Source: Primulina eburnea (lineage: Eukaryota > Streptophyta > Magnoliopsida > Lamiales > Gesneriaceae). From it: a stretch of DNA of 64,000 nucleotides. This document shows, in pieces, positions 9,606 to 21,831 of this stretch. Under the pieces are notes generated by a model. The model saw nothing but the letters and a program-made list of their open reading frames with translations. It was not told the origin of the DNA and did no database searches. Position 1 is the stretch's first letter, and every line of letters begins with the position of its first letter. A program made the position numbers and the translations under genes. The stretch is from contig NC_133103.1 in NCBI RefSeq assembly GCF_022965805.1, forward strand, positions 29,688,329-29,752,328, read 5' to 3'.

Positions 9606-11575
9606 TGAATTCTGAAAAAAAAAAATGGTTAATTAAATTATTTTAACTGCTTATTTGATTATGTGATATGCATGCTTATATGTTAGATATGATTTTTTTA
9701 TTTTCATCATGCATAAAAATTTATTTCTAAGGATTATTCAAGCGACGATCGAGGAACGGGAACCGAAGGCTGAATAACGAAAAATGTTTTTATTAAATAA
9801 GTATTTTTGATTATTTAAAATAAGATTGTGGGTTTTTCTTATTTTGAAAATAAGGGGTTTTGATGTGATTTTATCCGTCGGGACGTAAATTTTATCGGTG
9901 TTGGTTTTTCAACAAAAATACGAACTTTTGGGAAACCCGGCTATTAAATTCACAAACTATTTTTGACAAAACCATTTTTATATTTTAATTAAATCCTAAC
10001 CTAGTACTAATGGGCTTAATTGTGGCTTAATAGGCCTAAAGCCTAGTTAGTAAGTTAATTATAGTATATAATATACTAAAAATCCCAAAACCCTACACTT
10101 GTTACTACACAAAATCGGCCGCACCTTTTTAAAAAAATCAGAAACGCTCTCCCCACCCCTCACACCATACAACACACCCGTACATCACATTGGAGAAGGA
10201 AATCGAGCGGTTCCAAGGGAGAGCAAGCCAAGGTTCGCGTCCCGTTCTTCGTCGTCAACGGATTTTCGTGCGTAAACAACGCAAAGGCACGCCTATTCCT
10301 TCCTTCAAACCATCAACACATCATATTATCTGTTTGTGCATGATAAGTTTACAAAAAACATGACACAGTTTCTGAATTTTCTGGTTTTTTATGTGTCATG
10401 AAGTTTCAAGTAGAATTTTTGAACCAATCCATGTTGTTTATGTGCATAAAGGGGCTGCCATGTCTAGGATATGTTAAGGTATAGTTTTACATGAGTTTTA
10501 TACTCCTAAACACCACCCAAACATGACACACGAAACTGCATGCAATTCACGTACAAGTTGCTGTCTTGGAACCAAAAGGGTTCGGTCCTTGTGTTGCAAG
10601 GGCTGGGCTTGGGTTGTTTGTTTCCGAGGGTTGGCTAAGGTCGCTAGGGAGTCTAGGGAAGAGTCCTAGCCAAGCTAGGACTCGAACTAAGGGGCTCTGA
10701 GGAGTCCTTGATAGCAAGGACTCCTACCCGAGAGAATCTAGGAGGGGCGCACAGGTTCTGTCTCTTGCGCAGACTTGTGGGCTCGGTACAGGGGGCCTGG
10801 GCTGGGTCATGGTGTGTCCTTATGGTCCTTAGTAAGTGCATGTCACGTTGGTTCAGGGGCTGGTGGTGTGGGAAGAGTCCTAGTGCCAAGAACAAGCGTC
10901 CTAGTCTAGGTGCAACTCTCGGCCAGCATATGCATCATGTATGGGGCTCACATTCTTTTGTTGTTGGGGATGGGTTCTTGGTAAAATTAGAGTCCCGTAG
11001 GGTACTTTGGCATGTTGGGCAAGTTTTGGCTCGATATGGGTCGGGGGTAACTCGTGAAAAGCGAGAGTTGGCTCGGGGTCGAAGTTTAGGGGCCAAATAG
11101 GGTTTTTAAAAGAAAGAAAATTGGAGAACGGCTCACGGGGGTCGAGTCGGGGTCCATAAGGTCTAAAATAATATAAAAGGACTAAATTTAGAATTTAGGA
11201 ATTTTATATTAAAGTTTGGTATTTTTCGGGATTAAAACACCGTTAAAACAATTAAGAAAAGATAATTGAAAAAGTCTCAGTTTTAAGCCAAATAAAAATA
11301 CGGAAAAATTCACGTAAGCTTAAATAATTATTTGGGACATGTTAGTGTCAATGAAATTAAGAAAATGTCAAAAACAGGAAATTTTACGTCTAGGGGTAAA
11401 ACGGTCTTTTTACACCTAGAAATTAGTAAACGTCATGGTAGTGTCCTAAATGCTATTTTAAATGCTAATATGATTATTTTTCATGATTATGGATGGTTAT
11501 GAATTTTTAAGATGTTAACACGTTTATTTTAAATGTTTACGGATTTTTTAATATACTTAAAAATCTTACCAAACA
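9606..11575 (+). repeat. Gypsy LTR fragment, plus strand, related to F2 LTR
   Basis: Starts TGAATTCTGAAAA at 9606 and follows, in the opposite orientation, the F2 5' LTR (26906 down to about 22920): the stretch with GATCGAGGAACGGG near 9750, the 'GCACGCCTATTC' region near 10290 and the 'ACGGTCTTTTTACACC' region near 11400 all have partners there. Similarity fades at about 11560-11575, so the LTR is truncated and lacks its end and PBS. Open frames inside it (for example 10708-11100) are not coding. Confidence 0.75.
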
Positions 11576-11890
11576 TACTACCATATATTACATTTCTACG
11601 ACAATCATTTTCTTTATCATTTACATACTAATCATTAGTTTATTTTATCCTGCAACCAAACGCAGCCTAAGCTTATATGGAATGGCCTATCAAGCCTATT
11701 TTCCACATTTTTATAGACTTCTTGATGCACCATCAAAGTTTATAAACAAAAGAGAACAAAACTGATCAAAGTGGTTGTTCAACTTACTTCATAAAATATT
11801 GAAACCTAGCAAAAAACAGCATATTTACTTAATAATTCAGCCTCACGAACTTTCTAACTCTTGCATCCCACACAATTTCTTGTATAATAA
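11576..11890. other. Unassigned AT-rich stretch
   Basis: No gene or element boundary that I can support. The words ACCAAACAT near 11570 and CAACCAAACGCAGCC near 11657 resemble the ends of non-autonomous DNA transposons in plants, but I could not find a matching inverted partner. Confidence 0.4.
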
Positions 11891-12538
11891 TGTTTCTGTT
11901 CGAATATTACGAGTTTGACAAATAAAACCGGAAAAGAACTGAAGAATCAAATTTAACGAACACAATTAAAACTGAAGACTTCGCGTAACTGCACTGGAAA
12001 AACATTTATCAACTGAAGTATTCAAAACTGAAATGACATCAGTTAGAACCGATTTTGTCTAGCTGAACTGATTTGTTGATCAGTTGAATCCTGATCAGTC
12101 ACATCATTAGTTGTTGTATCAGCCGACAGACTGACAGTTCGTACCAAAGCATAACAGATGAAACAGAGCAGAACAGACTGATACTTCGTACTACTGAAGT
12201 AGATTATTACAATATGTTGTGATACATCAAAGTCTTTTAGTGAAAAACCTATCTTTGAGATAGAAGGGGTGACATAGGAATATTTGAAATTTCAAACATC
12301 TATAAAAATCGTGTGTTCTATTTTGTTATCTATTCAGTTTTTACCGTACCTCACCCTTACTACTCAATCTAAATTTCAGCTAATTCCGCGCTATCATTAG
12401 TTGACTGATTTATATCGGCAACAATATTTCAAGATCAGTTCGATTAAAAAATTGATTCATACTCAAAATATTGCAAACAGTCAGAGTGTTTGTTCAACCA
12501 TCTTCTAAATACTCCAACTGCATTAACCGATCCTATCA
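11891..12538 (+). repeat. 5' LTR of element A
   Basis: Ends CCTATCA at 12538, two bases before the PBS. The start at 11891 (TGTTTCTG, followed by GAGTTTGACAAA) is chosen by similarity to the start of the E1 LTR and is less certain. At 648 bases it is shorter than the LTRs of B (970) and E1 (1115). It contains the shared block at 12263-12282. Confidence 0.65.
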
Positions 12539-12540
12539 AG

Positions 12541-12552
12541 TGGTATCAGAGT
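12541..12552 (+). other. Primer-binding site of element A
   Basis: TGGTATCAGAGT, two bases after the LTR end. It matches initiator tRNA-Met except at the last position. Confidence 0.85.
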
Positions 12553-12621
12553 GGTTAATCTTGTCTTGAATACTCTCACACGATCAACCTAAAAATAATT
12601 TCATCATTCAACAAAATCTCC

Positions 12622-13156
12622 ATGTTCTCCAAAGAAGAGTTTGACGATTGGAAAATCAGAATGCAATCACATTTAGCTGCTCAGAATGATAACATGTGGT
12701 ACGTTATAACTGATGGACCCATGAAGATTATGAAAGATAATACAGCTGTTGCTATTACTTACGGAGCAACACATCGTATAGAAAAGCCACTTGATGAGTG
12801 GACTTCAGAAGTTAAAAGAAAGGCAAACTTGGATAATGTTGTCAAGGACATCTTGTACAAGACATTGGATAAAAACACATTCAGCAAAACTAAAATGTGT
12901 AAATTTACTAAGGAAATTTCAGAGAAACTGATTCAGTTATGTGAAGGAAATGAGCAGACCGAGGAAAACAAACTTTCAGTTGAGGTTCAGAAGTTCGACA
13001 ATATCAAGATAAAGGTTGAAAATCAATAAGTGAATTCGATGAAAGAGTAAGTAGCATCGTAAACAAACTGAATGCACTAGGAAGAGTACACTCAAACAAA
13101 GAGATTTCCTTAAAAGTGATGTGTGGCCTTCCTAAAGAGGTGGATGTAAAAACTAT
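12622..13156 (+). pseudogene. Gag of element A, N-terminal part
   Basis: Begins MFSKEEFDDWKIRMQSHL, the same gag start as in E1 and B. It is open to a TAA at 13027-13029 and then continues, shifted, through FDERVSSIVNKLNALG and GLPKEVDVKT to the insertion point at 13156. The remainder is at 52940-53620. Structural particle protein; not functional because of the 40-kb insertion and a frameshift near 13020. Confidence 0.85.
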
Positions 13157-13461
13157 TGATAGGATCGGTTGAGGGGTTGAAATGTGTTTAGAAGAGGGGG
13201 GAGGGGGGGGGGGGTTTGTCTAAACACACACGATTTTTATAATCTTTTCGAATGAAGTGTCAGTTCTGTGACAAAATGATACTAGGAATCTTGTCAGTCG
13301 ATAACAATCAGTTTAACTGAATATAGTTGCGAAAATAAATTGACTGAAAGATAGAATAAATGATTGAACTAATGACAAGAAGATTTATGGATGTTCGGAG
13401 ATTGAATAACTCCTACGTCACCCCTTCTATCAAAAGGATAGGATATGCGCTAAAAGACTTT
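13157..13461 (-). repeat. 3' LTR of B, outer piece
   Basis: Starts TGATAGGATCGG like the 5' LTR at 51965 and follows it to about 52258, including the shared block (13408-13427). It then stops at the Gypsy F2 LTR (13462). It contains a run of 12 G at 13203-13214 where the 5' LTR has only GGGG. Confidence 0.85.
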
Positions 13462-13660
13462 TGAAACGTCTACTTATTTGTTTTCTTAAAAAGTACTAGA
13501 ATTTTTTTTAACACTCAATTTCTCGGCCATGTACCTTTACCCCAAGAAAATAATTTTATAAAATATTTTACCCTTTAAAAATAAACACCAACCAATTGGC
13601 ATTTTAAAAATCAAGTGCAATAGTCATAAAATAAAATCATGAATCGTTTTACCAATTTGC
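13462..13660 (-). repeat. 3' LTR remnant of F2
   Basis: Starts TGAAACGTCTAC and follows the 5' LTR from 21833 almost base for base up to ATCGTTTTA (about 13656), then jumps into the pol of Copia C. Confidence 0.88.
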
Positions 13661-14872
13661 ATAAGGAATGCTTGTCATCGCCGCTATCTCTGCATCAGTC
13701 TTGGGAGACATAGACTTGGATAGGGACACGCCATGACACATTGGTAGATGTCCTCTTTTGGACTCATCCATCGAGAACCGCTTCACGATGGTATCAATGT
13801 ATGTGGACTGGGTGAGACCAAGAATCTTCTTGATCTATCTCTATAGATCTGTATTCCCAATACAAAAGATGCTTCACCCAAGTCCTGTATCGAGAACTCA
13901 CTTGCTAACCATATTTTAGTTGATTGCAACATTCCTACATCATTCCCAATGATTTGAATGTCATCAACATAAAACACCAGGAATGTCACAACACTCCCAC
14001 TGAACTTCTTATACACACATGGTTCCTCAGGATTCTAATCAAAACCAAACTCTTTGATTGTACTGTCGAATCTGAGGTTCCAACTCCTAGATGCCTGCTT
14101 TAGACCACAAATAGATCTTTAAAGTTTGCATACCATATGCTCACTTCCGATAGATGTAAACCCTCCAGGTTTGAGACATGTAAATCTCTTCCTTAATATC
14201 CCCATTAAGAAAGGCTGTCTTGACGTCCATCTGCCATATCTCATAGTCATACTATGCAGCTATGGCTAGCAATATCCTTATAGACTTGAAGTCAACTGCT
14301 TGTTTTTGAGTATATCCTTTTGCCACCAATCGCGCCTTGAAGGTCAATACCTTCCCATCCGCCCCAAGTTTCCTCTTGTAAATCCATTTACACCCTATGG
14401 GAATAATTCCCTCAGGTGGATCCACGAGATTCCACACTTGGTTTGAATGTCTGGAATTCATCTCGGATTCCATCGCTTCAAGCCACTTGGATGAATCGGC
14501 ATCAGATAATGCTTCCTTGAAGGTCCTTGGATCACATCCATGGTTAGGCTCATCATGGCCCTCTTCAAGAAGCAGACCATTCCTCATAGGTGGTCTCGAG
14601 ACTCTCTCGGATCTTCTAGGAGCTTGTATCTCCTCTCTTGGCTCTTCGGGTGTGGGTTCTATAATTGTGGGTGTCTCTCGAACCTCTTCGAGTTCTATCA
14701 TCTCGCCTTTTCTATCCAATAGAAATTCCTTTTCCAAAAAGGTTGCATTCCTAGAAACAAACATCTTTGTTTCTTGGGCATGATAAAAATGATATCCAAC
14801 AAAGAAATATAAAATGGATCGACTATCCAATTTATCTCCCACTACCTGCTTCACATAAGCAGGGCTCCCCAT
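13661..14872 (-). pseudogene. Integrase C-terminus and RT of C, broken
   Basis: The frame 14872-14252 has CPAYVK-like GSPAYVKQVVGDKLDSRS, FVGY, RRSERVSRPP and the RT start GCKWIYKRKLGADGKV ... ARLVAKGYTQKQ. About ten codons are missing after that, before SIRILLAIAA. The frame 14016-13783 has the RT catalytic motif (FYVDDIQIIGND, intact). It runs out at a PYAN-like word near 13668; RNase H and the 3' LTR are gone. Confidence 0.85.
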
Positions 14873-15337
14873 ATTCTAATACAAGAATATTTGGGAGGCT
14901 TACCCATCCATATCTCATATGGTGTCTGCCTTTAAATGGACATTTAGTGGAATATCTTTCAATTTTAAGTTATAGAGATCGTTTTCAAGTTCACCAGTAC
15001 CAATCAAACATTCATTCTTGTAAAAATTGCAAACACATTTGCTAAATAAACAAGAATATCCATCTTTATCAACATAGAAATGGAAATAACTTTTTTTCAC
15101 CAAATCCGGTACAAACAAAACATCTCTTAAAATTAACTTAAAATCATTGTTCATAAGCAAGTAAACATCTCCAATAGCTTTGGCAGCAACTCTTGCTCCA
15201 TTGTCCATCCTCTAGAAGGTCACACCTTCCTTAAGCTTCCTACTTCTTCCCATCAGCTGTAAATCATTACAGAGATGTGAACCATAACCGGTATCTAATA
15301 TCCAAGAAGTAGAGTTAATTGAAATGTTTAATTCAAT
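14873..15337 (-). pseudogene. Protease remains of C and integrase deletion junction
   Basis: The protease motif LDTGYGSHLCNDLQL is readable near 15290. The frame 15208-14915 continues with NGARVAAKAIGDV and the pre-integrase region (VDKDGYSCLF, NLKLKDIPLNV). It then jumps, near 14905-14935, straight to the late-integrase region. The HHCC finger and the D,D,E catalytic core are absent, an internal deletion of roughly 600-900 bases judged from other Copia elements. Confidence 0.75.
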
Positions 15338-16204
15338 TTAGAACATACCGTTTCCAGAACTCTTCTGGGCCAGATATTCCTTGCAATTTCGCCTCCAATG
15401 TCCAGGCTTCTTGCAGTGATGACAAACATCACTAGTCTTGTCAGCCTTAACTGATGTGGCTGCCACAAAGGGATTAAGAGATTGCCTCAACAAGGGCACG
15501 TTCTTCTTGGGACGTTGGAAAGAACGCTTCTTTCCCTTCTCATGTGGATCAATCTTCGTACCAGATGAAGAACCCACATAAAGAACCAACTTCTCTTTCT
15601 TGATGGTTGATTCAAACGTAACAAGTATATTCACCAACTCCTCAAGGGTCGGCTCCATCTTGTTCATGTTGAAGTTTACCACAAAAGGATCAAATGAGCT
15701 AGGCAATGATAACAGCAACACGTCGGTGGTCAACTCCGAAGGCAAGATCAGATCCATGCCAACGAGCTTGTCAACGAGCCAAATCAACTTCAGGCCATGC
15801 TCATGGACCGAGGCCCCATCTCGCATGCGCAAAGTGATCAGCTCCTTGACGGTTGCATGCCTAAGAGGCCGTGTTTGCTCACCAAAGAGCTCCTTGAGAT
15901 GCGAATGAATGTCAGCAGCACTCTTTGCATCCTCAAAACGCCTCTGCAGCTCATCATTCATAGAAGTCAGCATATAACACCTGGTTATCAAGTCATGGTC
16001 ACACCATTCCTTGTAAGCCTGCAATTCCTCAGGAGTGCAGTCAGTCGGAGCCTCAACAGGGGGTGACTCAGTCAGTGTATATGCTACCCTTTCCGAATTC
16101 AAGACGATTTTCAGGTTTCTTAGCCAAGTGAGGTAATTAGGTCCAGTTAATATGTGTTTGTCGAGTATTACGGATATCGGATTGCAAATCGAAGACATTG
16201 TCAA
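15338..16204 (-). pseudogene. Gag of element C, nearly intact
   Basis: 288-codon frame from ATG 16204 (MTMSSICNPISVILDKHIL). It has LTGPNYLTWLRNLKIVL near residue 20, a UBN2-like core (HSHLKELFGEQ, VNFNMNKMEPTLEEL) and a CCHC zinc knuckle near the end with all ligands (CHHCKKPGHWRRNC). The open frame ends with a TAA at 15338-15340, just before the protease remains. The frame is open throughout, unlike the pol that follows, so this gag could in principle still be translated. Confidence 0.85.
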
Positions 16205-16902
16205 TTTGTACTGAAAAGTAAAAACAGATAAATGTTGATGACTACTTTAAAATATTTAGTAAGATATGAAGTTTGGACTTTTACTTCAAAAATATGCTCC
16301 CACTGTTTTGACATTTTCCCTACCCTTTAGTGAAAACGGGAAACTCCTTTCCTCAGTAGGTACGTAAGGTCCAATTAGCGAATTATGATCCCGAATAATA
16401 TCAGCCAATCATAATTCCAAAAAGGTAGTTTCCAATTGCATCGCCATGCAACCCTTTACGTAAACTTTTGTCTCACGTTTGATTAGGACCCAATAACATG
16501 ACGTCGTTCATCTTCACGTGTCAAGCCTTACCCATCGATGTTGAACCTTGATGGACGGTCGCCATGAGTTCCCCCAATAATATGAGCTGAAATCATGGGA
16601 GTTCCACGTAGTTCACATCACCATGTCAATGGATGTCACAGCTTTCCGACACCCAAAGCTCCCCCAATAATATGAGCCGAGCCCCGAGTACGGGTAGCGT
16701 TCATCATGCACCCATTGTCGATGGAAGACATGGAAATTATAAACAAATTTATAATTCCCCTTTTCGGGCTTGATATTAATTTTGAATCTTATTCAAAATG
16801 AGGGTTTTTAATTTTGAAAGGTCTCATCATTAATTTTATTTAAAACCTCGCCATGTTTGATCGTATGTTTGCCGGATTCATGCAACATTGTTATTATCAT
16901 AA
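16205..16902 (-). other. Leader of element C, gag-proximal part
   Basis: Non-coding stretch before the gag ATG at 16204. It contains repeated CCCCCAATAATATGAGC words (16573-16590 and 16663-16680). No gene. Together with 18144-19204 it makes an unusually long leader of about 1.7 kb. Confidence 0.5.
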
Positions 16903-18109
<1,207 letters not shown>

Positions 18110-18143
18110 TTGCCAGATTCATGCAACATTGTTATTATCATAA

Positions 18144-19204
18144 TAATAACGCACATACTCATTATTTATAACATATCATGCATATATTATAAACAGTAAA
18201 CAAACAAGGATGATCAATCGCCCCAAAACTAACGGACCATGTGAGCTAAACACGGGCCTAGGTCCAATCCTAGGGAAATGCATGGGATGCAAATGCAACT
18301 ATTACATTAGCTTCCAATATTTACATGTTTTCGATCTTCATAATCATCATGGCCACCATCTTCCAATCTTGATCATCCACTATACTAATATTTACAAATA
18401 AATATCCATGGAAAATAGGGATACATCTCATGGGGTGGGAACGGGCCATAAACCAAGCCCACTTTATGAATTGATAATTATTACAATCATTCAACACAAA
18501 ATATCCTAGCATACACCTAGCAAATTGGGCTTGGGCTTTTGATCATCCTTCATGCATAATATCACATATCATACACCATCAATTAATTATCACAATAATT
18601 AATTGATCCAATATTATATATCTTGATCCAATTACTAACCGCCACGATTATAAACTAAATTAACAAAGTATACAAACACCTTTGTCTACTTTCCAATTAA
18701 TTTATTTATAACCGAATTTCTTATAAATCACAATTTCCTATAAAATAATTCAAGTCCAATTTCAATTATTTATTTTATGAGAAAAATTTGTAACTTTTGT
18801 AATTTTAAACTTAAGGGCCCAAAAACTTACTTTTCACCAAAAACATTTTGGCCTATTTAAAATTTGCAAATATGTTAACCATCTAATGACCCAACAACTC
18901 AAGGCCCATGACACTTTGATATTTCAAAACAACTTTTGAAAACCCTAGTCGTCATCACCGTCGCCGGAGCTCCGTCGCCGGATTCCGGCCACAAAATTTT
19001 TTTTTATTAAAATAGGGGGGCTGCCCTTGCTGCCCGTTTCGGGCAGCCCCTCGGGCAGCCCAAGCTGCCCGAAATGGGCAGCAAATTGCTGCCCAAAAGC
19101 CGCCCCAAATCCGGCCTTGAATCGTTGCAAAACTTTGTTCTCATGTGGTTAGAAATCGATCTCAACATAACATCTTGTAATTGCTACACAAAATCGTAAC
19201 CATA
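18144..19204 (-). other. Leader of element C, PBS-proximal part, with a GC-rich stem-loop cluster
   Basis: Non-coding. The stretch 19015-19097 repeats GGGCAGC and GCTGCCC in alternation and can fold into one or more strong hairpins, next to GCCGGA repeats (18960-18990). The rest is AT-rich, without ORFs I can support. As leader RNA this could be a packaging or translation element (inference). Confidence 0.55.
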
Positions 19205-19216
19205 GCTCGGATACCA
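19205..19216 (-). other. Primer-binding site of element C
   Basis: Minus-strand TGGTATCCGAGC, two bases from the LTR end. It is the initiator tRNA-Met type with one change (CC for CA). Confidence 0.85.
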
Positions 19217-19218
19217 CT

Positions 19219-20975
19219 TGTAAGAATATTTCATTCCTCAACCCTTGAAGAAGAAAATTGAGAGAAAAATGAGGGAAAGAATGGAGGAGAATTTCGGCCC
19301 TTGCATAAGGTGGAATGGGGAAGGGAGACTTGTCTTGGACTTGCAAAAAGCTAAAAGCAAAAGTAGCATGCCAAGCATTGATATTTGAAAAAGTTGTCTC
19401 CAACTCTTCACCTCCCATGCATGCATATATTATATGGTTTTCAACAAATTAAAAACCATGGACTAAATTTAATTATCTCAAACATATTTGAGACTAATTA
19501 AACATTACTTGAATTTACTCAAGTCCACTAGTTAAATAATTTATTAAAATTGAGCTCTACAAAACTCAATATAATTTAATTAATTCAACACTTGAATTAA
19601 TTTAATTATTTGGACTCTACTAGGTCAACTAGTGTTTAATTAATTCAACACTTGAATTAATTTAATTTAGTACATAATAATGTTTATGAAAATCACAATT
19701 TTCAAATACATTATCACTTGACCAACTTTTAATTTAGGAACACATTCATAAATTAAAATTTACATTTCTCTCATAGAAGTCATACTTCTATTTTTCTTTA
19801 CGCTTATAAACTCATTTATAAGCCGTTCAACACATTGAACTAATTTCTTGTTTATAGAAGTCATACTTCTAATTTTTCTTACACTTATAAACTCCTTTAT
19901 AAGCCGTTCAACACATTGAACTATTTTTACTTCTCAACGAGATCTAGAAAGCTAGTACTTGTGTGGCCCTCAATGGTTCATTGATACAACTAGCCGTGGG
20001 TTCACATCTCCATGTGATTCGGACTAAACATGTCCTTATATGAGCATACCCCAATTGCTCCATTCTTACTTATCAACTCCTTGATAACAAAAACATCATA
20101 ACTCAAGTCTGATAGTACCCAACCAATCATGTTAAATGCCTAGCAGCATCGCTTACATGATTCCCTAGGTATCAAATGATAGTGCCTGCAAGAAACATTC
20201 AATTATGGTTAGCGTACAGTACGGTCCCTTCAACTCATATATCCCGATCGATTTGACAACCATTGGTTTATCGAGAGTTGTCAATGAATCGATACTATGT
20301 GTCATGTCGTAGTTGTATCGATACATATGATAACACATAGGATATCCATACCGGAAGGTAAGCGGTGAATCCCCGACTACAATGCATCGACTCCTATATG
20401 TTTCGACAGAACACCCAACCTTGCCACCTGATGACCCCATGAGAGTCGGTAAACAAGTCAAAGTATAATTCTAGCACATAGAGTCTCAATGTTGTCCCGG
20501 GTCATAAGGACTAATGGTGTACAACCATAAACTAGGACGATTCCACTCGATAAGTGAGAACCACTGGGAAAGTCCTTTATGGAGGGTTGTTCAGTGCACT
20601 CTACCAGGAGCACCTATCTGCATGCTCGGACATCACAATGTCCCCTACCAATGAAACATGGTACTCACATCGCAGATACTAGTCTCGAACTCTAGCGGCC
20701 TATATCCTTCTTAGCGGCGGCTGAATCGACTAGGAACTGTTTAGAATATACAGTATTCCAAATATGAGTTTCATGATACTCATCATATGAGCATCTCATA
20801 TTCTTTCTACTATTTGTATATTCAAGGGTTTTATCTATGCAACTAGTATGGGTATACAGATAAAGATTTGCCAAAACAATAATTTCATATATTATTAAAA
20901 TAAAGATTGCTTATACATAGAGTTTCATTGTGAACACTCGGCCAACATTTGGCTCGACGGGCACCTACTCTAACA
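19219..20975 (-). repeat. 5' LTR of element C
   Basis: 1757 bases. On the minus strand it starts TGTTAGAGTAGG (20975) and ends ATTCTTACA (19219). It has an 81-base tandem pair at about 19774-19935 and repeated words CAACACTTGAATTAATTTAA near 19580 and 19640. Confidence 0.88.
19774..19935. repeat. 81-base tandem duplication in the C LTR
   Basis: Copies start at 19774 and 19855, each with TAGAAGTCATACTTCTA (a near-palindrome), CTTATAAACTC and GCCGTTCAACACATTGAACT. Confidence 0.85.
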
Positions 20976-20980
20976 AAAGT

Positions 20981-21545
20981 GACAACCCCTATCAAATTTA
21001 TTCACAAACTCAGCAACAGATGAGTCTCCCTGACGGAGGTTCATAAACTCTCTCTTCAATCGTCCTCTAACATCAGCAGTAAAATACTTCTCATAGAATA
21101 TCGTCTTGAATTGAGCCCAAGTAAGAGTAGGAAAGTCAACACCGTGCTCAGCTCCTTCCCACCATAAGGAAGCGTCATCTCTTAATAGATAAGTGGTACA
21201 CCTCACACGGTCAGCATCTCCCATGTTCAGATAGCGAAAGTGTACCTCGAGTGACCGAATCTAACCCTCAGCAATAAAAGGATCGGTAGTGCCAGAAAAT
21301 TCCTTCGGCCCTAGCCTCCGGAACTGATGATATATGTCATGTTGTGGCCTAGGTGCCTGCTGCATCTGTTGCAACTGGTGCTGCAGCACCTGCTGCTGTT
21401 GTATCTGTTGCTCGAAGAGACGAGCCTTTCCTTCTAGTGCTCGAGTAGCAGCATCCCCCGGAGGAGGTGGTTGGGGTGCATTCCCTTGATGGTTCACACT
21501 GTTCTCTGCTCGGTTCTCATTACTAGGGGCAAGTCTAGGAGGCAT
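20981..21545 (-). pseudogene. Gag of F2, N-terminal part
   Basis: ATG at 21545 (MPPRLAPSN, the usual Tekay gag start). A Gln-rich stretch (QQQVLQHQLQQMQQ) follows, then RRLGPKEFSGTTDPFIAEG, a TAG stop, and the gag core DADRVRCTTYLL ... LWWEGAE ... YFTADVRGRLKREFMNLRQGD. Cut at RGCHF by the Copia C insertion. Same family of gag as T (40531-41356). Confidence 0.88.
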
Positions 21546-21819
21546 TTTATCTGAACGTTTTCCAAATTCTAACGTAACCAACATGCATTTAAATCTAGGT
21601 TTTCTAATCATGTGGCATATCCTATTTCATTTTAGCAATTTAAGCATGCAAAGCATATATACTCGAAAAGCTAGTAAACATGTAGCGTAAACATATTATT
21701 CATGTCATCATGCAGGTAACATCATATCAAATCATATCAAGCATGTAAAACATACAAATTGAGGCTTGACGACTGATCTTTCCGGCGCTGATGGTGGCAC
21801 AACCCTTTACAAGACCATT

Positions 21820-21831
21820 GCTCTGATACCA
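21820..21831 (-). other. Primer-binding site of F2
   Basis: TGGTATCAGAGC on the minus strand, next to the LTR end at 21833. On the minus strand, 76 bases further on, lies a GTATGT splice-donor-like word. Confidence 0.88.

Larger units (their letters stand above)
11891..13156 (+). mobile_element. Copia element A, left half (plus strand)
   Basis: Plus-strand Copia of the same family as E1 and B. It has a probable LTR, PBS and gag start, then breaks off at 13156 inside gag, where element B is inserted. Gag resumes at 52935, almost 40 kb away. The five bases before the insertion (13152-13156, ACTAT) and after it (52935-52939, TATAT) agree at three positions and read as a decayed target duplication. 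The codon alignment across the break also fits a simple insertion. Confidence 0.85.

Noticed and set aside
10708..11100. 130-codon plus-strand frame, and 23795-24112 on the other strand
   Set aside because: Both lie inside related Gypsy LTRs, are not conserved between the two LTR copies and have no recognisable domain.
11576..11665. A MITE ending with CAACCAAACGCAGCC
   Set aside because: No inverted partner or target duplication could be found nearby.
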